A DNA stretch of 64,000 bases, from the NCBI RefSeq assembly GCF_026891095.1, contig NZ_JAPTNL010000003.1:1-64000 (forward strand), given 5' to 3'. The notes under the pieces are model-generated. The model did not search any database and was not told the DNA's origin. It saw only the letters and a list, made by a program, of their open reading frames with translations. Within the stretch, counting starts at the first letter, position 1; each line of letters opens with the position of its first letter. The translations under genes were made by a program, and so were the position numbers. Of the stretch, positions 33,085 to 42,441 are shown one piece after another. The DNA is from Roseovarius salincola (lineage in GTDB: Bacteria > Pseudomonadota > Alphaproteobacteria > Rhodobacterales > Rhodobacteraceae).

Positions 33085-35070
33085 ATGTCCGACAAGATGA
33101 CCCTCCAGGTGCTGGCCAACCACGCCCGCGCCGCGGCCGAGAACATGGCCCACACCCTGCACCGCACCGCGCATTCCGCCTTCGTCAAGGAAACCCAGGA
33201 TTTCACCGTGATGCTGATGGACCGCGCGGGCGATACCTTCGCGGTGCCGATGGATCTGGGGGCGACATGGTATCCCGGCCTGACCTATGGGCGCGCCATC
33301 GACATGGTGGATGATTACCGCCCCGGCGACGTGGCCTTCACCAACGATCCCTATTCCTGCCATGTCGCCACCCACGCCCCCGATACGCATCTGTGGAAAC
33401 CCGTGTTTCACGATGGCGAGATCGTCGCCTGGACCGGCGGCCACATCCATAATACCGACATGGGCGGCGCTGTGCCCGCATCACTCTCGCGCTCACTGAC
33501 CGAAATCCACCAGGAAGGCATCCGCTTTCCGCCGATGAAACTGGTCAGCGAAGGGGTTTACGACACGCAAATTCTGAGGATTATGGAAACCAATGTGCGC
33601 AAGCCGGGCCTCAATATCGGCGATATCAAGGCTCTGGTCGGCGCGCTCAACACCGGCGAGCGAAAGGTACACGGGATGCTCGAACGCTTCGGCAAGCAGA
33701 ATTTCCTGAGCGGCGTCGCCGCCCTCAAGGACCAGGCCGAGGCCCAGGCCCGCGAAATCCTGCGCGCCATTCCCGATGGCGAGTATCGCTTTGCCGATTA
33801 CGCCGACGAGGACAGCGATTTCGCCAATCCCTGCCGTCTGCATCTGACCCTTCGCATCCGCGACGATGCCGCCGAACTGGATTTCACCGGCTCGGACCCG
33901 CAGCTCGGCTCGTCGCTCAACGTCCCCTCGGGGGGCGATCCGCGACATACGATGCTGCTGGTCGGGGTCTATTACGTGCTTTACACGCTCAACCCGCGCC
34001 TTTTGCTCAATACCGGGCTGACGCGGCCCTTCACCTGCATCGCGCCCGAGGGCACGGTGCTCAACCCCCTCGCCCCGGCGGCGGTAGGGATGCGCTCGCT
34101 CACCTGCGCGCGGCTGCGCTCGGTCATCTTCGGCGCCTTCAGCCAGGCGATCCCCGACAGGATGCCCGCCGCCCCCGCCGGCAACAATTGCATCGTCAAT
34201 GTCATGACCCATGACGAACGCTCAGGGCAAAAGGTGATCGCGGCCGTGAACCCGGTCGTGGGCGGCGGCGGCGGCATGCCCCATCGCGACGGCACCAACG
34301 GCTCGGGCGCGGATGCCGCCTATCTCAGCAACACCCCGGTCGAGATCACCGAGACCGAAGTGCCGGTCGAATTCGTGCGCTACGGGCTGGCACAGGACAG
34401 CGGCGGCGCCGGGCGCTGGCGCGGCGGGCTGGCAACGGAAATGGCCTTCCGCGTCTTTGCCCCCGACACCCGCATCACCGCGCGCAACCGCGACCGCTCG
34501 CGTTTTCGCCCCTGGGGGGTGCTGGGCGGGCGCGCGGCGGGGCTGGCCGAAATGGTGGTCAATCCCGGCACACCGGGCGAGCGCCGCATGGGCAGCGCCG
34601 ATACCGCCGTGCTGCAACCGGGCGACGTGCTTTCGGTGCGCTCGGCGGGCGGTGGCGGGCGCGGCGACCCTATGCTGCGCGAAACATGGCGTGTCGCGCA
34701 GGACGTGGCGCGCGGCCATGTCTCGCCCCATAGCGCCCGGCGCGACTATGGCGTCGTCATGTGCGATGGCACCGTGGACGAAACCGCAACCAAGGCCCTG
34801 CGCGCCAAGGCCCAGCCGCACAGCGATCATTTCCACTTCGGCCCCGAGCGCGACAGCTACGAGGCGCAATGGACCCTTGACGCCTATGACCGCCTGACCG
34901 GCATCCTCATGGCCCTGCCGGTGCATTGGCGCTTTTTCGTCAAGACCGAGATTTTCAGCCGGATGGACAACCGCACCGGCGCCACCGGGGTGGACGCGGC
35001 CTTTGATGAAACCTGCACGCGCTTTCCCGAAATTCCCGGACCCGCCGCGCGGGCCGAGGCGGCGCAATGA
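33085..35070 (+). CDS. hyuB: hydantoinase B/oxoprolinase family protein
   Basis: A 661-residue protein beginning MSDKMTLQVLANHARAAAENM. It shows family features such as FTNDPYSCHVATHAPDTHLW and GGHIHNTDMGG. It is the expected partner of HyuA. The C-terminal roughly 100 residues after the Gly-rich SAGGGGRGDPM are longer than the minimal family core. Its stop overlaps the 2Fe-2S gene by ATGA, tying hydantoin hydrolysis to an oxidoreductase in one transcript. Confidence 0.9.
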   Translation: MSDKMTLQVLANHARAAAENMAHTLHRTAHSAFVKETQDFTVMLMDRAGDTFAVPMDLGATWYPGLTYGRAIDMVDDYRPGDVAFTNDPYSCHVATHAPDTHLWKPVFHDGEIVAWTGGHIHNTDMGGAVPASLSRSLTEIHQEGIRFPPMKLVSEGVYDTQILRIMETNVRKPGLNIGDIKALVGALNTGERKVHGMLERFGKQNFLSGVAALKDQAEAQAREILRAIPDGEYRFADYADEDSDFANPCRLHLTLRIRDDAAELDFTGSDPQLGSSLNVPSGGDPRHTMLLVGVYYVLYTLNPRLLLNTGLTRPFTCIAPEGTVLNPLAPAAVGMRSLTCARLRSVIFGAFSQAIPDRMPAAPAGNNCIVNVMTHDERSGQKVIAAVNPVVGGGGGMPHRDGTNGSGADAAYLSNTPVEITETEVPVEFVRYGLAQDSGGAGRWRGGLATEMAFRVFAPDTRITARNRDRSRFRPWGVLGGRAAGLAEMVVNPGTPGERRMGSADTAVLQPGDVLSVRSAGGGGRGDPMLRETWRVAQDVARGHVSPHSARRDYGVVMCDGTVDETATKALRAKAQPHSDHFHFGPERDSYEAQWTLDAYDRLTGILMALPVHWRFFVKTEIFSRMDNRTGATGVDAAFDETCTRFPEIPGPAARAEAAQ

Positions 35071-35393
35071 ATGACCCCTCGCGCCCTACGGGCCGCCTCC
35101 AGCGGCTCGCCGAAACCGAGCGCGCGCCGCTCGATTTCCATTTCGACGGCCAGCCCCTCACCGGCCTCGAGGGCGACAGCGTGCTGACCGCCATTCTGAC
35201 CTCTCGCACCGACCTGCGCGCCGCCGAATTCGGCCCCGGGCGCCGCACCGGGTTCTGCCTCATGGGCGCCTGTCAGGATTGCTGGATCTGGCAGGAGAAC
35301 GGCCCCCGCCTGCGCGCCTGCTCGACCACGTTGCGCGCGGGCATGCGCCTTCTGTCCGAGCCGCCATCAACCTGGCCGGTGGCAGAATCATGA
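35067..35393 (+). CDS. (2Fe-2S)-binding protein, HcnA/sarcosine oxidase alpha N-terminal-like
   Basis: A 108-residue protein resembling the small alpha/A subunit of HcnABC-type dehydrogenases and the N-terminal domain of SoxA. FDGQPLTGLEGDSV is the usual opening, and the ferredoxin-like cysteines lie in FCLMGACQDCWIW and RACSTTLRAGM. It should pass electrons between the FAD protein that overlaps it downstream (ATGA at 35390) and a DAO-type subunit. The DAO partner is probably 28829-29935. Confidence 0.83.
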   Translation: MNDPSRPTGRLQRLAETERAPLDFHFDGQPLTGLEGDSVLTAILTSRTDLRAAEFGPGRRTGFCLMGACQDCWIWQENGPRLRACSTTLRAGMRLLSEPPSTWPVAES

Positions 35394-36781
35394 CCCGCGT
35401 GCTGATCGTCGGGGCCGGTCCTGCGGGCATCCGCGCCGCGCAAACGCTGGCGGCGGCGGGGCTGCGCCCCACCGTGGTCGATGAAGCCAACCGCGCGGGC
35501 GGTCAGATCTATCGCCGCCCGCCCCAGAGCTTTATCCGACCGCCCAGCACGCTTTATGGCTCCGAGGCAGGCAAGGCGACGGCACTTCATAACCTGTTCG
35601 ATGACCTGCTTGCGACGGACCAGATCGCCCACCATCCCCAAAGCAGCGTGCTTGGCCTTCATGACGGTGTCGCGCAGGTGCTGGGGCCGGGCGGGGTCAG
35701 CGCCCTGCCCTATGACCGGCTGATCATCGCCACCGGCGCCACCGACCGGCCGGCACCGGTGCCGGGCTGGGAAATGGCGGGCGTCTTCAGCCTTGGCGCG
35801 GCACAGATCGCGCTCAAGGCACAAGGCGTCGCCTTGGGGCGGCGCATCGTGCTGGCAGGCTCCGGCCCGCTCCTGACGCTGGTCGCGGCACAGCTTCTGG
35901 ACGCCGGGGCCGGGGTGGCGGCGGTACTCGACACCGCACCGCTTTCGGCTCAGATTCGCGGCGGCCTCGCGATGGCTGCCGCGCGCCCCCGTGTTACCCT
36001 TCGCGGCCTCGGTCTTCGCGCGCGCCTCGGGCGGCTTTACCATGCCGGCGTGACGCTTGACGCGATCGAGGGCGACCCCGCCACCGGCCCTGCCGAGATC
36101 CGCTGGCGCGACGCGCGCGGGCGCGCGCGCGTCACACCCTGTGACAGCGTCGCACTTGGCTGGCACCTGCGGAGCGAAACCGCCCTGGCCGAGCTTGCGG
36201 GCGCGCATTTCGACTGGTCAACCATCTGGAGCCAATGGCTCCCCGTCAGCGATGACGAGGGCCGCGCGGGGCCAGGGCTTTACCTTGCGGGCGACGGGCT
36301 TTCGATCCTCGGCGCGGATGGTGCCGAAATCGCCGGGCGGCTGGCGGCGCGCGCCTGTCTTGCCGATCTCGGCCAGACAACCGATCCCGCCGCCCAGGCC
36401 CTTGACCTGCGTGCCCTGCGCCGCATGCGCCGCTTTGCGACGGGCATCGCACGCGCATTTCCATGGCCTGCCCAGATGATCCGCGCCCTGCCCGACGACA
36501 CCGTGCTTTGCCGCTGCGAAGGGATCACCTGCGGCGCGCTGCGCGCCACGCTGCCGCGTTCCGGTCCCGAGGCCAACCGCGCCAAGTCCCTCTCGCGCAT
36601 CGGTATGGGGCGCTGCCAGGGCCGCTATTGCCAACTTGCGGGCGCCGAAATCATGGCCGCCGCCAGCGATGCGCACCCCGCGCAGATGGGCCGCCTGCGC
36701 GCCCAGCCCCCGGTGCGCCCCGCGCCGCTCCATGCCCTTGCCGTGCGCGACGACGAGGCCAACAACGGCAGGCCCGGCTGA
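35390..36781 (+). CDS. NAD(P)/FAD-dependent oxidoreductase with BFD-like [2Fe-2S] domain, HcnB/OoxA-type
   Basis: A 463-residue protein. The N-terminal FAD motif is VLIVGAGPAGIRAAQTLAAAG, a second nucleotide-binding element is RRIVLAGSGPLLTLVAAQLL, and the C terminus has the bacterioferritin-associated-ferredoxin-like cluster CRCEGITCG...GRCQGRYC (C-x-C and C-x4-C). That architecture matches the B/alpha subunits of HcnABC, opine oxidase and D-hydroxyproline dehydrogenase. It is ATGA-coupled to the 2Fe-2S subunit. Substrate not determinable; a secondary amine or imino acid fits. Confidence 0.85.
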   Translation: MTRVLIVGAGPAGIRAAQTLAAAGLRPTVVDEANRAGGQIYRRPPQSFIRPPSTLYGSEAGKATALHNLFDDLLATDQIAHHPQSSVLGLHDGVAQVLGPGGVSALPYDRLIIATGATDRPAPVPGWEMAGVFSLGAAQIALKAQGVALGRRIVLAGSGPLLTLVAAQLLDAGAGVAAVLDTAPLSAQIRGGLAMAAARPRVTLRGLGLRARLGRLYHAGVTLDAIEGDPATGPAEIRWRDARGRARVTPCDSVALGWHLRSETALAELAGAHFDWSTIWSQWLPVSDDEGRAGPGLYLAGDGLSILGADGAEIAGRLAARACLADLGQTTDPAAQALDLRALRRMRRFATGIARAFPWPAQMIRALPDDTVLCRCEGITCGALRATLPRSGPEANRAKSLSRIGMGRCQGRYCQLAGAEIMAAASDAHPAQMGRLRAQPPVRPAPLHALAVRDDEANNGRPG

Positions 36782-36902
36782 ACCGCACCATCTTCTGCGC
36801 CGAACCCTTGGGCAGACAGTGCAAAATGCCGCCCCGCCCCCGCTTTCGGCAAATGCTGTCAGCGCCCCCGCGCCAGACTGAAGGGGCAAATACGAGGTTC
36901 CC

Positions 36903-38366
36903 ATGACACTTGCCTTCGACCCCCACGGGCTGGTCCCGCCTTTGGGCCACCATATCGGTGGGCGCTATGTGCCTGCGCGCGACAGCATTCCCCTGACCGC
37001 CCCCTCAAGCGGCGCCTCGCTGGGCGCGATCCCCCTTGCCGACGGCGAAACGGTCGACCGCGCCGTCAATGCCGCACGCGCCGCGCGTCAAAGCTCGGGC
37101 TGGGGCCGTGCCGCCCCGCGCGACAGGCTCAGGGCGCTGCGCAAATGGGCCGACCTCATTGAACAGGAAGCCCCCACCTTGGCCCGGCTCGAAGCCGCCT
37201 GCTCCTCGCGCCCGGTGGCCGAGGTGCTCTCCGGCGACATTCCCGTCACCGCCCAGCAGATCCGCTTCTTCGCCGAATTCGCCGACAAGGAATGCGACGT
37301 GCTCGCACCCACTGATGACGACCATCTGGGGATGGTCGCCTCCGAGCCCTATGGCGTGGTCGGGGCGATCACACCCTGGAACTACCCGATCTCGATGGCG
37401 GGATGGAAATTCGGCCCCGCCCTGGCTGCCGGGAACGCCGTGGTTCTCAAACCCTCTGAAATGACCCCCTGGTCGGCGCTTTTCATGGCCGAACTTTCGG
37501 TCCGCGCGGGCCTGCCCGAAGGGCTGGTCAACGTGGTCCTCGGCGATGGCCCGGGCACCGGCGCCGCGATCACCGGCCATCCGGGGATCGACAAGGTGTC
37601 TTTCACCGGCTCGACCCGCGCGGGCGCCGCCATCATGGAGAATATCGCCCGCACCGGGATCAAGCCGATGACCCTGGAACTGGGGGGCAAAAGCCCGATG
37701 ATCGTCTTCGCCGATGCCGATCTCGACCTTGCCACCCGCTGTCTTGAACGCGGCATTCTGCCCAATGCGGGGCAGTTCTGCGTTGCCGGTTCGCGCATGA
37801 TCGTCGCGCGCGAGATCGCCGATGACCTCGCGGCGCGCCTGACCGCGCGCTTCCAGTCGCACATGCCCGCCCCCACCTGGGCCGAGCAGCCCGGCTTTTC
37901 GCCGATCATCTCGGAAACGCAGCTTTCGCGCATCGACAGCATCATTTCGGCGGCGCGCACACAGGGCGGCGAGATTCTATGTGGCGGCGCGCGCTTTGAT
38001 CATGAGGGCAGCTTCTATCGCCCCACGCTGATCACCGGAATCAAACCCGACAACCCCGCCGTCACCCAGGAAATCTTCGGCCCCGTCGCCACCTTCCAGA
38101 CCTTCGACACCGAGGACGAGGCCCTCGCCCTCGCCGCCCATCCCACCTATGGGCTGTGCTCGGGGATCTTCACCCGCGACCTTGGCCGCGCCCTGCGCCT
38201 GTCGCGCCGGATCGAGGCGGGCACCGTCTGGATCAACCGCTACGGGCGCTCGCGCGATCACATCCTTCCCACTGGCGGCTGGAAGGCCAGCGGGTTAGGC
38301 AAGGACCTGGGCCGCGAGGCCTTCAGCGCCAACCGCCGCACCAAGGCGGTGCTGGCCGCGCTCTGA
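36903..38366 (+). CDS. aldehyde dehydrogenase family protein
   Basis: A 487-residue NAD(P)+-dependent aldehyde dehydrogenase. Conserved features are the cofactor segment TPWNYPISMAGWK, SFTGSTRAG, the general base E259 in LELGGKSP and the nucleophile C293 in NAGQFCVAGSR. It would oxidise an aldehyde generated by the upstream amine dehydrogenase to the acid. It follows the HcnB-like gene by 121 bases and precedes the tartrate-type dehydrogenase by 29. Confidence 0.9.
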   Translation: MTLAFDPHGLVPPLGHHIGGRYVPARDSIPLTAPSSGASLGAIPLADGETVDRAVNAARAARQSSGWGRAAPRDRLRALRKWADLIEQEAPTLARLEAACSSRPVAEVLSGDIPVTAQQIRFFAEFADKECDVLAPTDDDHLGMVASEPYGVVGAITPWNYPISMAGWKFGPALAAGNAVVLKPSEMTPWSALFMAELSVRAGLPEGLVNVVLGDGPGTGAAITGHPGIDKVSFTGSTRAGAAIMENIARTGIKPMTLELGGKSPMIVFADADLDLATRCLERGILPNAGQFCVAGSRMIVAREIADDLAARLTARFQSHMPAPTWAEQPGFSPIISETQLSRIDSIISAARTQGGEILCGGARFDHEGSFYRPTLITGIKPDNPAVTQEIFGPVATFQTFDTEDEALALAAHPTYGLCSGIFTRDLGRALRLSRRIEAGTVWINRYGRSRDHILPTGGWKASGLGKDLGREAFSANRRTKAVLAAL

Positions 38367-38395
38367 GCCGCACCGCAACACAGGAAGGGACCACC

Positions 38396-39442
38396 ATGAC
38401 CAGCCACAGGATCGCCCTCATTCCCGGCGACGGGATCGGAACCGATGTCAGCGCCGCCGCGATGCAGGTGCTTCACGCCGCCGCCGCCCCGGCGGGCTTC
38501 AGCCTTGAGACCGAGACCTTCCCCTGGTCCTGCGCCTATTACCTCGAGACCGGCGCGATGATGCCCGAGGACGGGATCGAAACGCTGCGCGGATTTGATG
38601 CGATCTTTCTCGGCGCGGTCGGCTGGCCCGAAACGGTGCCCGATTCCGTGTCGCTGCATGGCCTGCTCCTGCCGATCCGCAAGGCGTTCGACCAATACGC
38701 CAATATCCGCCCGCACCGGCTCTTGCCGGGGGTCGAGGGGCCGTTGAAATCCGAAGGCTTCGATATCCTGTGCATCCGCGAGAACACCGAGGGCGAATAT
38801 TCCGGCGCGGGCGGGCGCGTCCATCAGGGCCGCGACAACGAGGTGGCGCTTGAAACCTCGGTCTTCACCCGCAAGGGGGTGGAACGCATCCTGCGCTTCG
38901 GCTTCGAACAGGCGCGCGCCCGGCGCGGGCACCTGACCTCGGTCACCAAGTCCAACGCGCAGAAATACTCGATGGTGTTCTGGGATGAAATGACCCGCGC
39001 ACTGGCGGGCGAATACCCCGATGTCGCCGTCAGCCACATGCATATCGACGCGATGGCGGCCCGGATGGTGATGGCCCCCGAAACGCTGGACGTGGTGGTG
39101 GCCTCGAACCTCTTTGGCGATATCCTCACCGATCTGGGCGCCGCCATTCAGGGCGGGCTCGGCTTTGCGGCGTCGGCCAATATCTGCCCTGACCGCGCCG
39201 CGCCCTCGATGTTCGAGCCGGTCCACGGCTCGGCCCCCGACATTGCCGGGCAAGACATCGCCAACCCGATCGCCGCGATCTGGTCGGGGGCGATGATGCT
39301 GCATCATCTTGGCGAAAGCGCCGCCGCCGAAGCGGTGGAAAACGCCCTTTCCGCCACCACCGCGCAAGGAATCGGCGCGCGCCCCGGCAGCCATGCGACA
39401 CAGGACATCACCGACGCCGTGATCGCCGCCCTGCAAGGCTGA
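38396..39442 (+). CDS. tartrate/D-malate/isopropylmalate-type dehydrogenase
   Basis: A 348-residue beta-decarboxylating dehydrogenase: IALIPGDGIGTDV at the N terminus, LLLPIRKAFDQYANIRP, and NLFGDILTDLGAAIQGGLG near the metal site. The substrate loop resembles TtuC/DmlA tartrate or D-malate dehydrogenases more than LeuB. ATG 38396 follows AGGAAGGGA. Last gene of the hydantoinase operon; it probably handles the hydroxy-acid end product. Confidence 0.85.
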   Translation: MTSHRIALIPGDGIGTDVSAAAMQVLHAAAAPAGFSLETETFPWSCAYYLETGAMMPEDGIETLRGFDAIFLGAVGWPETVPDSVSLHGLLLPIRKAFDQYANIRPHRLLPGVEGPLKSEGFDILCIRENTEGEYSGAGGRVHQGRDNEVALETSVFTRKGVERILRFGFEQARARRGHLTSVTKSNAQKYSMVFWDEMTRALAGEYPDVAVSHMHIDAMAARMVMAPETLDVVVASNLFGDILTDLGAAIQGGLGFAASANICPDRAAPSMFEPVHGSAPDIAGQDIANPIAAIWSGAMMLHHLGESAAAEAVENALSATTAQGIGARPGSHATQDITDAVIAALQG

Positions 39443-39556
39443 TCCCGGCCCGGAGATCTGGCGCGAAAACTTCCCCTTCCTCGAAAGCCCCATCTGACCT
39501 ATACGTTCGCATAGTCAGCGAGTCGTATGAATATTGAGGGTCCAGAGTTTTGGAGC

Positions 39557-39590
39557 GTGAAAAGGGGGCCTTCATGGCCCCCTTTATTCA
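39557..39590 (+). terminator. rho-independent-type terminator
   Basis: A 10-bp perfect stem, AAAGGGGGCC (39561-39570) and GGCCCCCTTT (39576-39585), with a 5-base loop is followed by ATTCATG and preceded by an A-run. It lies 118 bases after the tartrate-type dehydrogenase stop and before the P-type ATPase. The A/T-flanked stem can act on both strands. Confidence 0.75.
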
Positions 39591-39665
39591 TGTTGTGCCC
39601 TTTTCTTCATGCTCCGGGAGGCGCTTGTTCTTGATGACAGGCGCAACATCGGCCACACCATTTGC

Positions 39666-42395
39666 ATGACACTGGATACCCCTGACCCCGCGTTTCACGC
39701 CCTCTCGCAGGATGAGGCGCTCGCGCATCTGCGCAGCCATCCCGATGGTCTCTCGGGCGACGAGGCCGGCACGCGGCTTGCCAACCATGGCCCCAACCGC
39801 CTGCCCGAACCGCCCCGGCGCAGCGCCTTCCTGCGGTTTCTGTCGCATTTCCACAATGTGCTGATCTATGTGCTGATCGCTGCGGCGCTGGTCACGGCGG
39901 CGCTTCAGCATTGGGTGGATACCGGCGTGATCCTCGCGGTGGTGATCGTCAACGCGGTGATCGGCTATGTCCAGGAAGGGCGCGCCGAACAGGCCATGGC
40001 CGCGATCCGCGGGATGCTCGCGCCGCGCTCGGCCGTGCTGCGCGACGGGCGCCGGGTCAGCATCGACGCGGCCGACCTCGTCCCCGGCGACATCGTGCTC
40101 CTCGAGGCGGGCGACAAGGTGCCCGCCGATCTGCGGCTGATCCACACGCGGGGGCTCAAGGCGCAAGAGGCGATCCTGACCGGCGAATCCGTTCCCGTCG
40201 ACAAGGGAACCGCGCCCGTCGCCGCAAAGGCCGCCATCGGCGATCGCAGCCCGATGCTGTTCTCGGGCACGCTGATCGCGGCGGGCACAGGGCGCGGCGT
40301 CGTCGCGGGCACCGGGGCCGATACCCAGATCGGCCATATCAGCGGCATGCTGGGCGATGTGCAGGCGCTGACCACCCCGCTCGTGGCGCAGATGGACCGC
40401 TTCGCGCGCTGGCTGACCATCTTCATCCTGATCATGGTGGGCGCACTTCTGGTCTATGGCTATTTCGTCGGCCACATGGCCTTTGGCGATCTGTTCATGG
40501 CCGTGGTCGGCCTCTCGGTCGCGGCGATCCCCGAGGGTCTGCCCGCTGTGCTGACGATCACGCTGGCCGTCGGGGTGCAGGCCATGGCCCGGCGCAACGC
40601 CATCGTGCGCCGCCTTCCCGCCATCGAGACGCTCGGCTCGGTCTCGGTGATCTGCTCGGACAAGACCGGCACCATGACCCGCAACGAGATGATGGCCGCC
40701 GCGCTCGCGGCGCCCGACGGCGTCTATTCCGTCAGGGGCGAGGGCTATGCGCCCCACGGCGCACTGCATCTTGAAGATGCCAGGGCCGACCCGGCGCAAC
40801 ATCCTGTGCTGGCCGAATTCGCGCGCGCTGCCGGGCTTTGCAACGACGCGGTGCTGCACGGCGGGGATGACACCGGCTGGCATGTGGAAGGCGACCCGAT
40901 GGAAGGCGCTCTGCTGGCGCTGGCGGGCAAGATCACCGGCGACGGTGCTGCGCCCCTCACCGGCTGGACACGCCGCGACGCCATCCCGTTCGATGCCGCG
41001 CATCGTTACATGGCGACGCTCGATCACGACCCGGCGGCGCGCCTCTCGCGCATCCATGTAAAGGGCGCGCCCGAGGCCGTTCTGGCGCTTTGCCGCGACC
41101 AGCGCAGCGCGCAGGGCGGGCGCGAACCGCTCGACGAAGCGCGCTGGGATGCCGCGCTCCAGTCCCTCGCCGCCCAAGGCCAGCGGGTCATCGCTCTGGC
41201 CACGCGCGAGGTGGCGCCCGATTGCAGCGAACTGGATGCCGCAACGCTTCAGTCACAGCTCACCCTGATCGGGCTCGTGGGCCTGATCGACCCGCCCCGC
41301 GCCGAGTCGATCGAAGCCGTGGCCGAATGCCATTCCGCCGGAATCCGGGTCAAGATGATCACCGGCGACCATGCCGCGACCGCCCGCGCCATCGCGGAAA
41401 TGATCGGCCTCAGGAACCATGACCGCGTGCTGACCGGCGCCGATGTCGATGCGATGGACGATGCCGCGCTGGCCGACGCGGCGCTGTCGGCGGATATCTT
41501 CGCGCGCACCTCGCCCGCGCACAAGCTGCGCCTCGTCACGGCGCTGCAATCGCGGGGCCTGACCGTGGCGATGACCGGCGACGGGGTGAACGACGCCCCC
41601 GCCCTCAAGCGCGCCGATGCCGGGATCGCCATGGGGCTCAAGGGCAGCGAAGCCGCCAAGGAAGCCGCCGAACTGGTGCTCGCCGACGACAATTTCGCCT
41701 CCATCGCGGCGGCCGTGCGCGAGGGACGCACGGTCTATGACAATATCAAGAAGGTGATCAGCTGGACCCTGCCCACCAATGCGGGCGAGGCGATGACCAT
41801 CATCGTGGCGCTGTTCGCGGGCATGGCGCTGCCGATCACCGCCGTGCAGATCCTCTGGGTCAACCTGATCACCGCCGTGACGCTGGGTCTCGCGCTGGCC
41901 TTCGAACCCTCCGAACCCGGCACCATGCGCCGCCCGCCCCGCCCGCGCGGCGAAGCCTTGCTGACCGGCGCGCTGATCTGGCAGATCGCGCTGGTCTCGA
42001 CCTTCATTCTTCTGGCGGTGTTCGGAATGTATTTCTATGCCATCGACCGGGGCTACCCCGCGCCGCTGGCGCGCACCATCGCGATGAATACGCTGGTGGT
42101 GCTTCAGATCGTCTATCTCTTCTACATCCGCAACATCCACGGCACATCGCTCACCTGGGCGGCGGCACGGGGCACGCGGGTCGTGTGGATCTGCGTCATC
42201 GCGGTCACGGCGGCGCAATTCGCCATCACCTACCTGCCGCCCCTGCAGTTCGCCTTCGGCACGCAAGGCGTGCCGCTGCGCGACGGGCTGTTGATCCTCG
42301 CCGTCGGGGTGGTCTTCTTCGCCCTGATCGAAACGGAGAAACAGATGCGGCTGGCGTTCCGAAAACCGCCACCGCGCGATCTGCCCCCGCGCTGA
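39666..42395 (+). CDS. P-type cation-transporting ATPase (P2/HAD-IC type)
   Basis: A 909-residue membrane pump. An N-terminal cation-ATPase domain is followed by the actuator motif TGESVPV, the M4 motif AIPEGLPAVLTI, the phosphorylation site DKTGT (D332 from this start), MTGDGVNDAPALK and a C-terminal transmembrane bundle. In M6 the sequence is WVNLITAVTLGLALAFEP, with alanine where Ca2+ pumps carry the ion-binding aspartate (NLVTD), so Ca2+ transport is not assured; Na+, K+ or H+ type activity is possible. ATG 39666 was preferred to ATG 39609; neither has a clear ribosome site. It stands alone after a terminator. Confidence 0.88.
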   Translation: MTLDTPDPAFHALSQDEALAHLRSHPDGLSGDEAGTRLANHGPNRLPEPPRRSAFLRFLSHFHNVLIYVLIAAALVTAALQHWVDTGVILAVVIVNAVIGYVQEGRAEQAMAAIRGMLAPRSAVLRDGRRVSIDAADLVPGDIVLLEAGDKVPADLRLIHTRGLKAQEAILTGESVPVDKGTAPVAAKAAIGDRSPMLFSGTLIAAGTGRGVVAGTGADTQIGHISGMLGDVQALTTPLVAQMDRFARWLTIFILIMVGALLVYGYFVGHMAFGDLFMAVVGLSVAAIPEGLPAVLTITLAVGVQAMARRNAIVRRLPAIETLGSVSVICSDKTGTMTRNEMMAAALAAPDGVYSVRGEGYAPHGALHLEDARADPAQHPVLAEFARAAGLCNDAVLHGGDDTGWHVEGDPMEGALLALAGKITGDGAAPLTGWTRRDAIPFDAAHRYMATLDHDPAARLSRIHVKGAPEAVLALCRDQRSAQGGREPLDEARWDAALQSLAAQGQRVIALATREVAPDCSELDAATLQSQLTLIGLVGLIDPPRAESIEAVAECHSAGIRVKMITGDHAATARAIAEMIGLRNHDRVLTGADVDAMDDAALADAALSADIFARTSPAHKLRLVTALQSRGLTVAMTGDGVNDAPALKRADAGIAMGLKGSEAAKEAAELVLADDNFASIAAAVREGRTVYDNIKKVISWTLPTNAGEAMTIIVALFAGMALPITAVQILWVNLITAVTLGLALAFEPSEPGTMRRPPRPRGEALLTGALIWQIALVSTFILLAVFGMYFYAIDRGYPAPLARTIAMNTLVVLQIVYLFYIRNIHGTSLTWAAARGTRVVWICVIAVTAAQFAITYLPPLQFAFGTQGVPLRDGLLILAVGVVFFALIETEKQMRLAFRKPPPRDLPPR

Positions 42396-42441
42396 CACAG
42401 GCTGGCGCCGGACGCACAGCGCGGCCCGCCAATGCGCCCGC

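Noticed and set aside
39495..39530. Near-palindrome around CTATACGTTCGCATAG as an operator or tRNA-like element
   Set aside because: The dyad is imperfect, no cloverleaf can be drawn, and nothing nearby supports it.
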